A DNA stretch of 64,000 nucleotides. Origin: Azophilus sp965221755. GTDB lineage: Bacteria; Pseudomonadota; Gammaproteobacteria; Pseudomonadales; Azotimanducaceae. Location: assembly GCA_965221755.1 (NCBI GenBank), contig OZ244921.1, forward strand, positions 2,480,001 to 2,544,000. Direction: 5' to 3'. The position numbers and the translations under genes are program-made. Below, one piece after another: positions 51,609-60,655 of the stretch (position 1 is the stretch's first letter; every line of letters begins with the position of its first letter). Under the pieces are notes generated by a model, which was not told the origin of the DNA, searched no databases, and saw only the letters and a program-made list of their open reading frames with translations.

Positions 51609-52196
51609 TTAGCGCCGTGCGGCACGACGCTTTCTGGCGCCTTCCCGGCGCATTGCCGTTTCCAAGTGCTTCAGGCCCAGACGCATTTCGTTCCCTTGAA
51701 GCACCATTTCCTTCACCGCGCGGCGCAACACCCGCTCGACGTCGGCATGACTGTCACCTTTGAACCAGCCGCGGCCGACAACCTCCTTGAGGTCGAATTC
51801 GTAGCGGACGCCGCGAAGCTTCACGCCGAGAAGCCGACACAGTTGGGCATCGGTTGGCGGCTTCAGGAAAAGGACCTCCTCGAAACGACGCCAGATTGCC
51901 GAGTCCAGCATCCCTTCGTGATTGGTGGCCGCAATGATGAGGCTGCGCCCCTGATAGGCGTCCAGCATCTGCAGCACCGCGTTCACCACCCGGCGCAGCT
52001 CGCCGTGCTCGGAGGCGTCGTCGCGCTCCTTGCCCAAGGCGTCGAACTCGTCGAGCAAAACCACCATGGGGTGCGCGGCGGAGAAGTCGAACACCTTGCG
52101 CAGGTTGGCGGCGGTCTCGCCCAGGAAGGATGAAACGACGCTGTCCGTCCGAACGATGGCGAGCGGCAAGTTCCGCAGCGCTTTCAACCCAGCCAT
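51609..52196 (-). pseudogene. AAA ATPase lacking its Walker A half (IetA-like)
   Basis: A 195-codon frame encoding the C-terminal part of an AAA ATPase. The segment SSFLGETAANLRKVFDF, Walker B VVLLDEFDALG (DE at 49-50), sensor 1 IIAATNHEGMLD and an arginine-finger-like WRRFEEVLFL are present. The P-loop and everything N-terminal to it are absent. The ATG of this frame overlaps the stop of the upstream TrkA-type gene, so a deletion junction at about 52184-52200 is likely. Without Walker A it cannot bind ATP normally. It lies directly upstream of the S8 protease on the same strand, as in IetAS operons. Confidence 0.7.
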
Positions 52197-53470
52197 TCGA
52201 CTGGAATGTTGTCCTCGACCAGTTGCCGAATGCTGAAGTAGTTGATGTCATGCTCCGCGCCCACCTGAAGCGCGAGTTGGGAGCTGTCCGTGGTTCGGGA
52301 GAACACCAAGGCGTTGGGGTGCCTGCCCTTGATCCAGAGCGCCGCCCGCAGGTTCTCCTCGATGTTGCCCGTTCCGAGAATGACCGTCGGCGAACCGACG
52401 GAGAGGTCCATCACCTTGTCAAGCTGGCGCCAGACTTCGGGGTGGGAAATGTTGCCCTCCAGTATCTCCCGGCGGTAGCTGCCGCCGATTCGGCGCTGCT
52501 CCTCGGCAACCAGCAGCCGCCGGGCCGCGTCGGAGTCGATCAGCGCGACCGAGGAGATTTCCCGCTCAGCGTGGGCTTGCAGCTCCTCCAGGGCGGTCTG
52601 GCCGAAGCGCCCAAACCCCGCAATGACCACGGCATCGCGCTCGCTCGTCTGACGGAAGTGGTCGATGAGGCGATCCCGGACCAACCCGGCAGCGGCCAGT
52701 TGGTAGGAATTGAACGTTAGGCACTGCCGGGCGACGGCCGTTTCCTGGAGCGCGCGCATGAAGCGCAGGTTGTGGCAGCGCAGCACGATGCGCCCGGCGA
52801 GCCGGGGAAACAGGGTGAGCATGCGGCTGGCCGCCTCGTAGGATTGGAAGTCGCTTTCACCGAGCAGCACCACCTTGCTGGCGCGATGCAGCCGCAGGGC
52901 CGTGATCAGGAACTCATGGGTGATGTCGCCCGTGACCACGGTGGCGTTGAATGTCTGCTGCAGTTCCTGCCGCCGTATCGCATCGATGCGCTCATCGACC
53001 ACAACCACCCGGCGCCGCGGCTCGCGCCGGCGCAGCACCCGTAGATAGCTGTCGGTCATGGCGCCGGTCCCGAAGATCACGACATGGCGGCGGATGCGCC
53101 GCAATTGCCAAGGTCGGGGCGACAGGATTCTGGCCACGGCTTCGATCACGGCGGAGGCGGCCAGAATCGGGGCGCCGAAGTAGGCGATCCAGAGCAGGCA
53201 GCGCGCCGCCAGCGGCCCTCCGATCGGCGTGCCGATGTCCAGGCCGCCGACCACGAACAACCCCAGGCTGTAGTACGCCTTGGTCAACCAGCCGGACTGC
53301 GCGACCTCGGGCCGCTCGGTCAGGCTGACGCCGGACAGGAAGCCGCCGAACGCGCACAGAAACAGCGCCAGCGCCGCGCCCCAGCGCCAATCGGTGCGGG
53401 GGGACCTGCCGAGTTGTTCGCGCGTCAAGCCCGCAAGGGGACGGTGATTGTCGCTGCCCGGGTTGCTCAT
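52184..53470 (-). CDS. TrkA/RCK-type NAD-binding ion channel-like protein
   Basis: A 428-residue protein. The N-terminus carries two membrane segments (WGAALALFLCAFGGFLSGVS and CLLWIAYFGAPILAASAVIE) with a short intervening region. Two Rossmann-type NAD-binding (TrkA-N/RCK) modules follow: VVIFGTGAMTDSYL near residue 120 and VVIAGFGRFGQTALEELQ near 270. This fits a K+ channel or transport regulator of the RCK class; ion specificity is not readable. The start at ATG 53470 (MSNPGSDNHRPLAG) is chosen because upstream codons run through an interspersed repeat. It ends WLG at 52184, overlapping the truncated AAA frame. Confidence 0.78.
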   Translation of the reverse strand: MSNPGSDNHRPLAGLTREQLGRSPRTDWRWGAALALFLCAFGGFLSGVSLTERPEVAQSGWLTKAYYSLGLFVVGGLDIGTPIGGPLAARCLLWIAYFGAPILAASAVIEAVARILSPRPWQLRRIRRHVVIFGTGAMTDSYLRVLRRREPRRRVVVVDERIDAIRRQELQQTFNATVVTGDITHEFLITALRLHRASKVVLLGESDFQSYEAASRMLTLFPRLAGRIVLRCHNLRFMRALQETAVARQCLTFNSYQLAAAGLVRDRLIDHFRQTSERDAVVIAGFGRFGQTALEELQAHAEREISSVALIDSDAARRLLVAEEQRRIGGSYRREILEGNISHPEVWRQLDKVMDLSVGSPTVILGTGNIEENLRAALWIKGRHPNALVFSRTTDSSQLALQVGAEHDINYFSIRQLVEDNIPVEWLG

Positions 53471-53534
53471 CCTGAACCGCTGAGGGCGATGGGGCGATGG
53501 GGCCAGTATGCCAAGTCGCATTGCCGTTTCAACG

Positions 53535-53640
53535 CGCGACCTGACGGTCGCGGCGGACCTTCGGTCCTTGGGACTTTCGCCGGCGCGAAGCTCCGCGCCT
53601 TGCGCGGGCCGGCTTCCGATGTGTTCTGAGCTCGCGCGCA
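53535..53640 (+). repeat. Interspersed hairpin repeat, copy 6 (with an extra hairpin)
   Basis: A 5' hairpin CGCGACC-TGAC-GGTCGCG as in copy 4, followed by an additional GGACC-TTC-GGTCC hairpin. The core CTTTCGCCGGCGCGAAGCTC, CGCGCC and the tail TTCCGATGTGTTCTGAGCTC follow. It sits between cobQ and the TrkA-type gene. Confidence 0.75.
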
Positions 53641-53651
53641 TTGCCGGGCGC

Positions 53652-55130
53652 TCATGGGACTGTGACCGGCGCCGCTGCGCAAGCCAGCAGCGCGTCGATG
53701 TCGAGTGCCTCCTCCACCCCGTCGGCGAGCGCCTCAAGGGCCGCTTCGACGGCGGCGCCGAACTCCAGCGTCGAACTGCCGTCGGCGCCGGCCTGCCGCA
53801 GCCAGGCGCGGCGAAAGTCGTCTTGAGTGAACATCCCGTGCAGGTAGCTGCCCTCAACCAAGCCATCGGCGGAGCGGGCGCCTTCCCGTCGGCCCTGCAG
53901 ATCGAACAACGGGCGGGCGCAGTCGGGGCCGGCGGTGCGGCCGACGTGGATCTCATAGCCCGACACCGGCAGGCCGGTGCGCCGGCAATGTCCCTGCGCC
54001 GTCCGCACCGTCTTGGCGAGCGACAGTTCCGTGTACACGTCAAGCAGGCCAAGGCCCTGCGCCCGGCCCGCCGGCCCGTCGGCGCCCGCATCGTCGGCGA
54101 TGCCGTGGCCGAGCATCTGGAAGCCGCCGCACAGTCCCAGCACCCGCCCCCCCGTTCGGGCGTGGGCGAGGATGTCGTGGTCCCAGCCTTGAGCGCGAAG
54201 AAAGGCCAGTTCGCCCAGCGTCGATTTGGTGCCGAACAGGATCACCGCATCGGCGTCCCGGGGCAGGGCGCGCCCGGGCGGCACCCAGCGGAAATCGACG
54301 CCGGGCTCCATCCGCAGCGGGTCCGCATCGTCGAAATTGGCCATGCGGGAGAGCATTGGCGCGACGACCTTGAGCCCCGTCCCGGTTTCCGGCCCGCTGC
54401 GGTCGAGCGCCACGGCATCCTCGGCCGGCAGGTCCGCGGCGCAGCGCAGCCAAGGGACCACGCCAAAGCTCCGCCAGCCCGTGCGGGACTCGATGGCGGC
54501 GAGACCGTCATCGAACAGCTTGGGGTCGCCGCGGAACTTGTTGATGAGGAATCCGCAGACCAGCGCCGCATCCTCCCGGTCCAGCACCGCCTGCGTGCCG
54601 GCCAAGCTGGCAATGACGCCGCCCTTGTCGATGTCGCCCACCAAGCAGACCGGCAGGCCGACCTGACGGGCGAAGCCCATGTTGGCGATGTCGCCCGCCC
54701 GCAGGTTGACCTCCGCCGCGCTCCCCGCGCCCTCCACGACGACGAGCTCGTAGGCGTTGGCGAGCCGACGGAAGCTGTCGAGCACGGCGCTCATGCGGCG
54801 CTCGCGCCGGGCCATGTAGTCGGCGGCGTTCATGCTCTCGGCGACCCGGCCCTGCACCACCACCTGCGCCCGGCGGTCCGACTCGGGCTTGAGCAGCACC
54901 GGGTTGAAGTCCACCTCGGGCTCGAGGCCCGCGGCTTGCGCCTGCAGGGCTTGGGCGCGTCCGATCTCGCCGCCTGCGGGACAGGCCGCCGCGTTGTTCG
55001 ACATGTTCTGCGGCTTGAAGGGCGCCACGGCGATTCCCCGGCGGCGGGCGATGCGGCACAGGGCGGCGGCGATCAGCGACTTGCCGACGTCCGAGCCGGT
55101 GCCCTGGATCATCAAGCCGCGGGCTTTCAT
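53652..55130 (-). CDS. cobQ: Cobyric acid synthase
   Basis: A 492-residue ATP- and glutamine-dependent amidotransferase that amidates adenosylcobyrinate a,c-diamide to cobyric acid. The N-terminal P-loop GTGSDVGKSLIAAALCR is preceded by MKARGLMIQ. KPQNMSNNAA and EGAGSAAEVNLR lie in the synthetase domain. The C-terminal class I glutaminase domain has the nucleophile in GLCGGFQMLG and the His in GSYLHGMF. The start at 55130 gives the usual family length; upstream in-frame codons cover a tandem repeat. It is last in the riboswitch-headed B12 cluster. With no other corrin-ring genes visible here, it may serve salvage. Confidence 0.92.
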   Translation of the reverse strand: MKARGLMIQGTGSDVGKSLIAAALCRIARRRGIAVAPFKPQNMSNNAAACPAGGEIGRAQALQAQAAGLEPEVDFNPVLLKPESDRRAQVVVQGRVAESMNAADYMARRERRMSAVLDSFRRLANAYELVVVEGAGSAAEVNLRAGDIANMGFARQVGLPVCLVGDIDKGGVIASLAGTQAVLDREDAALVCGFLINKFRGDPKLFDDGLAAIESRTGWRSFGVVPWLRCAADLPAEDAVALDRSGPETGTGLKVVAPMLSRMANFDDADPLRMEPGVDFRWVPPGRALPRDADAVILFGTKSTLGELAFLRAQGWDHDILAHARTGGRVLGLCGGFQMLGHGIADDAGADGPAGRAQGLGLLDVYTELSLAKTVRTAQGHCRRTGLPVSGYEIHVGRTAGPDCARPLFDLQGRREGARSADGLVEGSYLHGMFTQDDFRRAWLRQAGADGSSTLEFGAAVEAALEALADGVEEALDIDALLACAAAPVTVP

Positions 55131-55144
55131 GGCGCCTGGGCCTC

Positions 55145-55320
55145 CGCTGCGCAGCAACCCAACTGCGGGGCCGCACGGCCCCCGCGCCGAGTTGCGCAGC
55201 AACTCGAACGCGCCGCCGCCGGTCGGCGCGCAGGTGCGCAGCAACCCAACTGCGGGGCCGCGCGATCCCCGCGCCGAGTTGCGCAGCAACTCGAACGCGC
55301 CGCCGCCAGGCGGCGCGCAT
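55145..55320 (-). repeat. 87-bp tandem repeat, two copies, between btuD and cobQ
   Basis: Two copies with an 87-bp period differ at a few positions. Each contains the hairpin GAGTTGC-GCA-GCAACTC. The period is a multiple of three and the frame into cobQ stays open (GGGAFELLRNSARG ... GPAVGLLR twice), so it could be an N-terminal extension. An untranslated mRNA spacer with hairpins seems more likely. Confidence 0.75.
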
Positions 55321-56121
<801 letters not shown>

Positions 56122-56134
56122 CGTTGGCGGCCCC

Positions 56135-57139
56135 TCAGTCGTGGACGCTGCGGCGCTGCATGGCAATCCAGACGAAGGCCGGCGCCCCGATCAACGCGGC
56201 GACCACGCCGAGCTTGAGTTCGTTGACCGTGGGCACGAGCCTTGCGCCGATGTCCGCAAGCACCAGGATCAGGCCGCCCAACAGGGCGGACGGCAGCAGC
56301 GAGCGCGCCGGATCGTGATCGACCATGGGCCGCACGATGTGGGGGGCGACGATGCCGACGAATCCGATCACGCCGGCCAAGGCGACCGCGGCGCCGGTGG
56401 CGAGCCCCGTGCCCAGCACCACCAGCAGGCGTTGCCGCCTCAGGTTGAGGCCGACTCCGCTCGCCGCCTCCTCGCCCAGCGTCAGCGCCGAGAGGCCGCG
56501 CCGGGCGGCGATCAGCAGGCTCAAGCCCGCGATCAGGAAGGGCGCGGCAAAGGCCAGGTCAAGGAAGCTTCGATTGGCCACCGAGCCCAGCATCCAGTTG
56601 ATCATTTCGGCCAAGGAGAATGGGTTGGGGGCGAGGTTCATCAGCAAGTTCATCGCGGCGCCGGCGAAGCTCGAAAGGCCCACGCCGACCAGGATCAGGG
56701 TCACCGCCGAGGCGGTGCGCAACGCCGCCAAAGCGATCAGGGCCGTCGCCGCGAGGGCGCCGGCGATCGCCGCCGTGGGCACGGCCCAAGCGCTGGCGGC
56801 GGCATAGCCGCGGCAGAGCGCGGCAGTCGCCGCCAGCGATGCCGTCGCCGACACGCCAAGCACGCCGGGCTCGGCCAAGGGGTTGCGGAGCAGGCCCTGC
56901 AGCGCAGCGCCGCTCGCGCCCAGCGCGGCGCCAACCGCGAAGGCGGCCAGCGCCCGGGGCAGGCGGATGTGCAGCACGACCAGTTGATCGCCGGTCGGGC
57001 CCCGTCCGAGCAGCGCCGCCAACACCCGTTCGGCCTCCATCGGGGTGGAGCCCAGCAGGCAGGCCGCAAACAGCGCGGCCAGGCAGGCCAGCGCCAGCGT
57101 CGCCGATCCCGCCAACGGCCGCGCGGCGCCCGCCTTCAT
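56135..57139 (-). CDS. btuC: Cobalamin ABC transporter permease (FecCD family)
   Basis: A 334-residue multispanning permease of the FecCD/BtuC family. Visible family segments are RLPRALAAFAVGAALGASGA, LQGLLRNPLAEPGVLGVS, the helix TLILVGVGLSSFAGA, and the C-terminal GVIGFVGIVAPHIVRPMVDH region that contacts the ATPase. Its ATG overlaps the btuF stop by four bases (ATGA), indicating translational coupling. It forms the membrane channel with BtuD and receives substrate from BtuF. Confidence 0.9.
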   Translation of the reverse strand: MKAGAARPLAGSATLALACLAALFAACLLGSTPMEAERVLAALLGRGPTGDQLVVLHIRLPRALAAFAVGAALGASGAALQGLLRNPLAEPGVLGVSATASLAATAALCRGYAAASAWAVPTAAIAGALAATALIALAALRTASAVTLILVGVGLSSFAGAAMNLLMNLAPNPFSLAEMINWMLGSVANRSFLDLAFAAPFLIAGLSLLIAARRGLSALTLGEEAASGVGLNLRRQRLLVVLGTGLATGAAVALAGVIGFVGIVAPHIVRPMVDHDPARSLLPSALLGGLILVLADIGARLVPTVNELKLGVVAALIGAPAFVWIAMQRRSVHD

Positions 57140-58011
57140 TCGGCGCTGCCGGGGTTGGCCGCGCTCGCGGCCCGTGCCAGCGCTTCCACCGCGTCCATCA
57201 GGAACCAAGCGCCGCAGGCGGTCCAGGCGCCTTGGATGGGAACCAGGGCGCGTTCGGCGAGTTGGGTCTGGGCCACCGGGTGCCGGGTGGCGCTCCAGCC
57301 GTTCGGGGGCTGGGTCAGGCGCTCGAAGAAGGCCGCCGCGATCAGGTCGGGCTGCTCAAAGGCGAGGCGTTCCAAGGGCAGCGTTCGCCAGCCGGGATGG
57401 GTCTGGAAGTTGTCGAGTCCGGCGGCGGTGAGCATTGCATGGATCAGCGAGCCGGGCCCTGAGGTCACTCCGCCGGGCGTCATGTACAGCGCCGTGCGGC
57501 GCGGGGCCTGGCCTTGCGTCAGGCGGCTGCGGCGGGCGCGCGTTCGGGCCGCCTCCGCATGGCCTTCGTCAGCCGCGCCGAGGGCCTTGGCCGTGTCCTT
57601 GGTGGTCCGCAGAATCGCCGGGAAGTCCCCGGCCCAGCCGATCGTATGCACCGCAATGCCGGCGCGCGCGAACATTGCCGACGCTTGCGGCCCGCCCCCG
57701 TAGGAGCGCACCACCAAGTCGGGCCGCAGCGCGATCACGTCCTCCGCCACCGGCCGGACGGTGGGCAGGTTCGCCGCCCGTTCGCGCATGTGGGAGAAGT
57801 CGCGTTCCGCGTCCGGCGACACCGCCAGGATGCGTTCCCGGTCCGCGAACCTCAACACGTATTGATCGGCGCAGAAATCGAGGCTGACGATGCGCTGCGG
57901 CGGCTGCTCGCCGCGGTTGGGGACATTGGCCGCCTGGCCGCATCCGCCAAGCGCCGCCGCGGCGAGCGCCAGCGCGGCGACCTTGGCGAGCCTTGGCGGG
58001 GTTGGCGCCAT
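57136..58011 (-). CDS. btuF: Periplasmic cobalamin-binding lipoprotein
   Basis: A 291-residue TroA/BtuF-type substrate-binding protein with a lipoprotein signal (ALALAAAALGGCGQAAN; lipidated Cys in LGGC). IVSLDFCADQYVLRFADRER begins the first lobe and VIALRPDLVVRSYGG marks the beta strand and helix of the binding-protein fold; the backbone helix joins two lobes. It delivers cobalamin or cobinamide from the outer-membrane receptor to BtuC. It lies 4 bp after btuB and overlaps btuC. Confidence 0.85.
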   Translation of the reverse strand: MAPTPPRLAKVAALALAAAALGGCGQAANVPNRGEQPPQRIVSLDFCADQYVLRFADRERILAVSPDAERDFSHMRERAANLPTVRPVAEDVIALRPDLVVRSYGGGPQASAMFARAGIAVHTIGWAGDFPAILRTTKDTAKALGAADEGHAEAARTRARRSRLTQGQAPRRTALYMTPGGVTSGPGSLIHAMLTAAGLDNFQTHPGWRTLPLERLAFEQPDLIAAAFFERLTQPPNGWSATRHPVAQTQLAERALVPIQGAWTACGAWFLMDAVEALARAASAANPGSAE

Positions 58012-58015
58012 GGCA

Positions 58016-59863
58016 TCAGCGACGCCACCGCAAGCCGATCGAGCCGGAAAGCCCCGGCGTGCCGTAACCGAGGATCTGCTGATAGTGGGCGTCGAACAGG
58101 TTTTCGATGCGGCCGAACAGCGTCAGCCGGTCGGAGAGGGCGTAGCGCGCGTTGACGTCGATGCGGGTCCAGTCCGCCAGACGGCTGCCGTCGCCGTTCG
58201 TCTCGCGGCCATTGAAGCGCAGCAGAACCGTGCCGGAGAAGGGGCCGGACGGGTCGAAGCCGAGCGTCAGATCGCCTGAGTGCTTGGGCAGGCGCAACAG
58301 CGCCGTGCCGTCGCCCTGCCGGGCCTTGATGTAGGCGTAGTCCGCCGACAGGGTGAGCGAATCCGTCAGGCTCCAGCCGGTGGTCACTTCAACGCCCTCC
58401 GACTTCACCTCATCGATGTTCTCGTAGCCGCCGACGGCGAATGAGAAGTCGATGAGATCGTCGGTTTCCTGCTGGAACAGGGTCAGGCCGACATGCCCTA
58501 AGCCGCCGTTCGGGCGCCATTCGGCGCCGAGGTCGAAGCCTTGGGAGCGTTCCGGCTTGAGGCTGTCGTTGGGCGCGCGGGCGCCGCAGCAGAAGTACGT
58601 GCTGTGGAACAAGGTCGGCGCCTTGAATCCTTGACCCCAGCTGGCGCGGAGCCTGAGATTGGGAACCGGCAGGAATGCGGCGGCGAGGCGGGCCGTGGTT
58701 TCCGACCCGAAGCGCTTGGGGTCGTCGGAGCGCAGGCCGCCGGTGAGCGTCAGCCTGTCGATGGGCCGCCATTCGTGGAGCGCGAACAGGCCGTTGCTCC
58801 AAGTGTCGTCGCCCCTGGCGGATGACCGCTCCCGCTCGGCGCCCAGCGCCAGGGTGTGGCGGGCATCGATGGCCAAGGTGCCCTGATAGCGCAACAGGGT
58901 GCGTTCGCCCTCGGCCCCGAAGCTCGGCTCGCCGTCGCTGAAGCCTTGGCGGTCGATCCGGGCGCGGCCGACGAGCAGCAGGTTGTCCAGGCGACCGTCA
59001 AGCAGGGGCGCCTTCAAGGCCAGGCGCCCGGACAGCTCCTCGGTCTTGCTGACCTCATCGCCGTCGCCGACGTTGCCTTGGGCGCCGGCGCGGAAGCTGT
59101 CGAATTCGGTGTCGGATTCGTTCCACAGCAGGCTGCCTTCGAGCCGTGCGTCCCGGGGCAGGTTCAGGCCGCCCCGGGCGGACAGGCTGAGCGATTCAAA
59201 GCCGTCGTCCTCGACGTTGCCGTTTCGCTCATCGGCACGGGAGATGCCGTCGATGTCCAGCCGCGTGGCGGCCAGCCGGAAGTCGCCGGCGGCGCCGCCG
59301 TTGCTGACCGATGCGCCGCCGCGAAAGGCGCCGAACGAGCCTGCCTGCGCGAACAGGCCGCCGCCGAGCCCTTGCGCCGGTTGGCGTGTGGTGATGGAGA
59401 CCACGCCGCCGATGGCGTCGCTGCCCCAGAGCGTCGATTGGGAGCCGCTCAGAATCTCGATGCGCTCAACGTTCTCAGCGTCCAGCCGGGCGAAGTTGAA
59501 GACGCCGCCGGGCGAGGACGAGTCGTTGACGGCCACGCCGTCGATCAACACCAGCGTCTGGCCGCTGGAGGCGCCGCGAATGCGCACGGTGGCGGAACCG
59601 CCGAAGGCGCCGTTCTGGTTGACGGTGACGCCCGGCGCCTTGGCGACGGCATCCAAGGCATGGGCGAAGCCGAGCGCTTCGATCCGTTCCGAGTCGATGA
59701 CGCGCACCGTGGAACCGACCTCGGCGACGGTCTGTTCGATGCGCGTTGCGGTGACCACGATGGTGTCGAGGCGCGCCGGGCGTTCGCCGCTTGCCGGTGA
59801 TTCGGCGGCGGCGGATGCGGCCGCCGAAGCGGCCAGCAGCAGTGGCAGGACGCTGCGGGTCAT
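58016..59863 (-). CDS. btuB: TonB-dependent cobalamin receptor
   Basis: A 615-residue outer-membrane receptor. The signal peptide SVLPLLLAASAAASAAA is followed by a TonB-box segment DTIVVTATR (about 33-41), the plug domain with GSATVRIRGASSGQTLVLID and WGSDAIGGVVSITT, and a 22-strand-type barrel. The C-terminal motif RIENLFDAHYQQILGYGTPG precedes the terminal GLRWRR, which lacks the usual final Phe. The start at 59863 has GGGGAGGA at good spacing. A classic cobalamin riboswitch precedes it. Length and plug resemble BtuB, so it should import cobalamins. Confidence 0.9.
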   Translation of the reverse strand: MTRSVLPLLLAASAAASAAAESPASGERPARLDTIVVTATRIEQTVAEVGSTVRVIDSERIEALGFAHALDAVAKAPGVTVNQNGAFGGSATVRIRGASSGQTLVLIDGVAVNDSSSPGGVFNFARLDAENVERIEILSGSQSTLWGSDAIGGVVSITTRQPAQGLGGGLFAQAGSFGAFRGGASVSNGGAAGDFRLAATRLDIDGISRADERNGNVEDDGFESLSLSARGGLNLPRDARLEGSLLWNESDTEFDSFRAGAQGNVGDGDEVSKTEELSGRLALKAPLLDGRLDNLLLVGRARIDRQGFSDGEPSFGAEGERTLLRYQGTLAIDARHTLALGAERERSSARGDDTWSNGLFALHEWRPIDRLTLTGGLRSDDPKRFGSETTARLAAAFLPVPNLRLRASWGQGFKAPTLFHSTYFCCGARAPNDSLKPERSQGFDLGAEWRPNGGLGHVGLTLFQQETDDLIDFSFAVGGYENIDEVKSEGVEVTTGWSLTDSLTLSADYAYIKARQGDGTALLRLPKHSGDLTLGFDPSGPFSGTVLLRFNGRETNGDGSRLADWTRIDVNARYALSDRLTLFGRIENLFDAHYQQILGYGTPGLSGSIGLRWRR

Positions 59864-60034
59864 CGGATTCCTCCCCATCCCTGGCGGGATGCGTTGCAGT
59901 GGCAAAAACACCGCCAGCCGACCAGGGCGCGCGGTTCAGGTGTCGTTGCGAGGAATCCTTCAGCCCGCTGGGGCGAAGACGCGCCGAAACGCGGTTTCCC
60001 GTTCCAAGGCAATGTCCCGGCCCTGAACGAACGA

Positions 60035-60205
60035 CGCGGCGGCAGGTCTCCTGGCTCGCCGATCCCTGCTTGCGGCCGCCTTCCCGGAGATGCCTCCAGT
60101 GGCTTCGTGGCCGCCAGCTCCCGGCTTACAGTTGCGGGCACAGCCCCGGATTTGCACCGGGTTCCCTTTTGGCCGCCCGTCGGGCGGCACCGCCTGCGGG
60201 CATTG
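60035..60205 (-). ncRNA. Cobalamin (AdoCbl) riboswitch upstream of btuB
   Basis: On the minus strand, GGGAACCCGGTGCAAATCC, GGGGCTGTGCCCGCAACTG and TAAGC form the conserved 5' core. GCCACTGG and GGGAAGGC follow, then the B12 box GAGCCAGGAGACCTGCC (60057-60041). This is the standard order of the cobalamin class. It lies about 180 bp before the btuB start. It should repress the btuB-F-C-D-cobQ cluster when cobalamin is plentiful. Confidence 0.95.
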
Positions 60206-60233
60206 TGGAAATTGCGGCCGTTGTTGTCAACGC

Positions 60234-60334
60234 GCCTCTCGCCCTCCGGGCGAGAGGCGGTTGGAGTTTCGCTGCGCGAAACTCCGCGCCCGTTGCGGGG
60301 GCCGGCTTCCGAATTGTTTGTGAGCCCGCGCTCG
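60234..60334 (+). repeat. Interspersed hairpin repeat, copy 7 (complete)
   Basis: A 5' hairpin GCCTCTCGCCC-TCC-GGGCGAGAGGC precedes the core AGTTTCGCTGCGCGAAACTC, CGCGCCCGTTGC and the tail TTCCGAATTGTTTGTGAGCC. A partial tail (TTCCGATATGTTTCCGTGCC) follows at about 60348-60367. Confidence 0.8.
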
Positions 60335-60378
60335 TCGGGTGGGCCAGGTTCCGATATGTTTCCGTGCCGGCGGGCGCG

Positions 60379-60447
60379 CTTCGCGGGCGCGAAGCTCCGC
60401 AGCCGTTGCGCGGGCCGGGTTCGATGGGTTTCCGAGCCCGCGCGCTC
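60379..60447 (+). repeat. Interspersed hairpin repeat, copy 8 (compensatory core)
   Basis: The core GCTTCGC-GGGC-GCGAAGC has a T-to-C change in the left arm matched by A-to-G in the right arm compared with copy 1, so pairing is kept. It continues with CTCCGCAGCCGTTGC and the tail GGGTTTCCGAGCCCGCGCGC. Confidence 0.75.
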
Positions 60448-60473
60448 ATTGGGGACTTTGCCCAATGCCGCAG

Positions 60474-60500
60474 TTGGCTTGGTCCCGGATTTGCTATGCT
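60474..60500 (+). promoter_or_regulatory. Possible promoter of the opp operon
   Basis: TTGGCT (60474-60479) and TATGCT (60495-60500) with an extended -10 TGC just before it; the 15-bp spacer is short. Placement upstream of oppA is the main support. Confidence 0.35.
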
Positions 60501-60506
60501 GTGTCC

Positions 60507-60653
60507 ATGCTGCAATGTTTGGATGCCGCCGACCTTCCCTTGGGCATCGACGCCTTCGAGTTGGCTGCGCAGGATCAGGCCGGCGCTGTGGGCTGCGCCG
60601 CCGCGGGCGCAGCGGCGCCCATGCCGCCGGCGCGCCCGAGCGGTTGTTCCTGA
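60507..60653 (+). CDS. Possible 48-residue leader ORF before oppA
   Basis: ATG 60507 opens MLQCLDAADLPLGIDAFELA and ends at TGA 60653, two bases before the oppA GTG in another frame. It has no recognisable family and no clear Shine-Dalgarno. It could be a leader peptide for translational coupling, a decayed 5' end of oppA (frameshift), or chance. Confidence 0.25.
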   Translation: MLQCLDAADLPLGIDAFELAAQDQAGAVGCAAAGAAAPMPPARPSGCS

Positions 60654-60655
60654 TC

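Larger units (their letters stand above)
59864..60655. other. Divergent intergenic region: riboswitch and two hairpin repeats
   Basis: About 790 bp between btuB (minus) and the opp operon (plus). It holds the cobalamin riboswitch at 60035-60205, repeat copies 7 and 8 at 60234-60447, and a possible extended -10 promoter plus a 48-codon frame before oppA. No other gene is seen. Confidence 0.7.
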
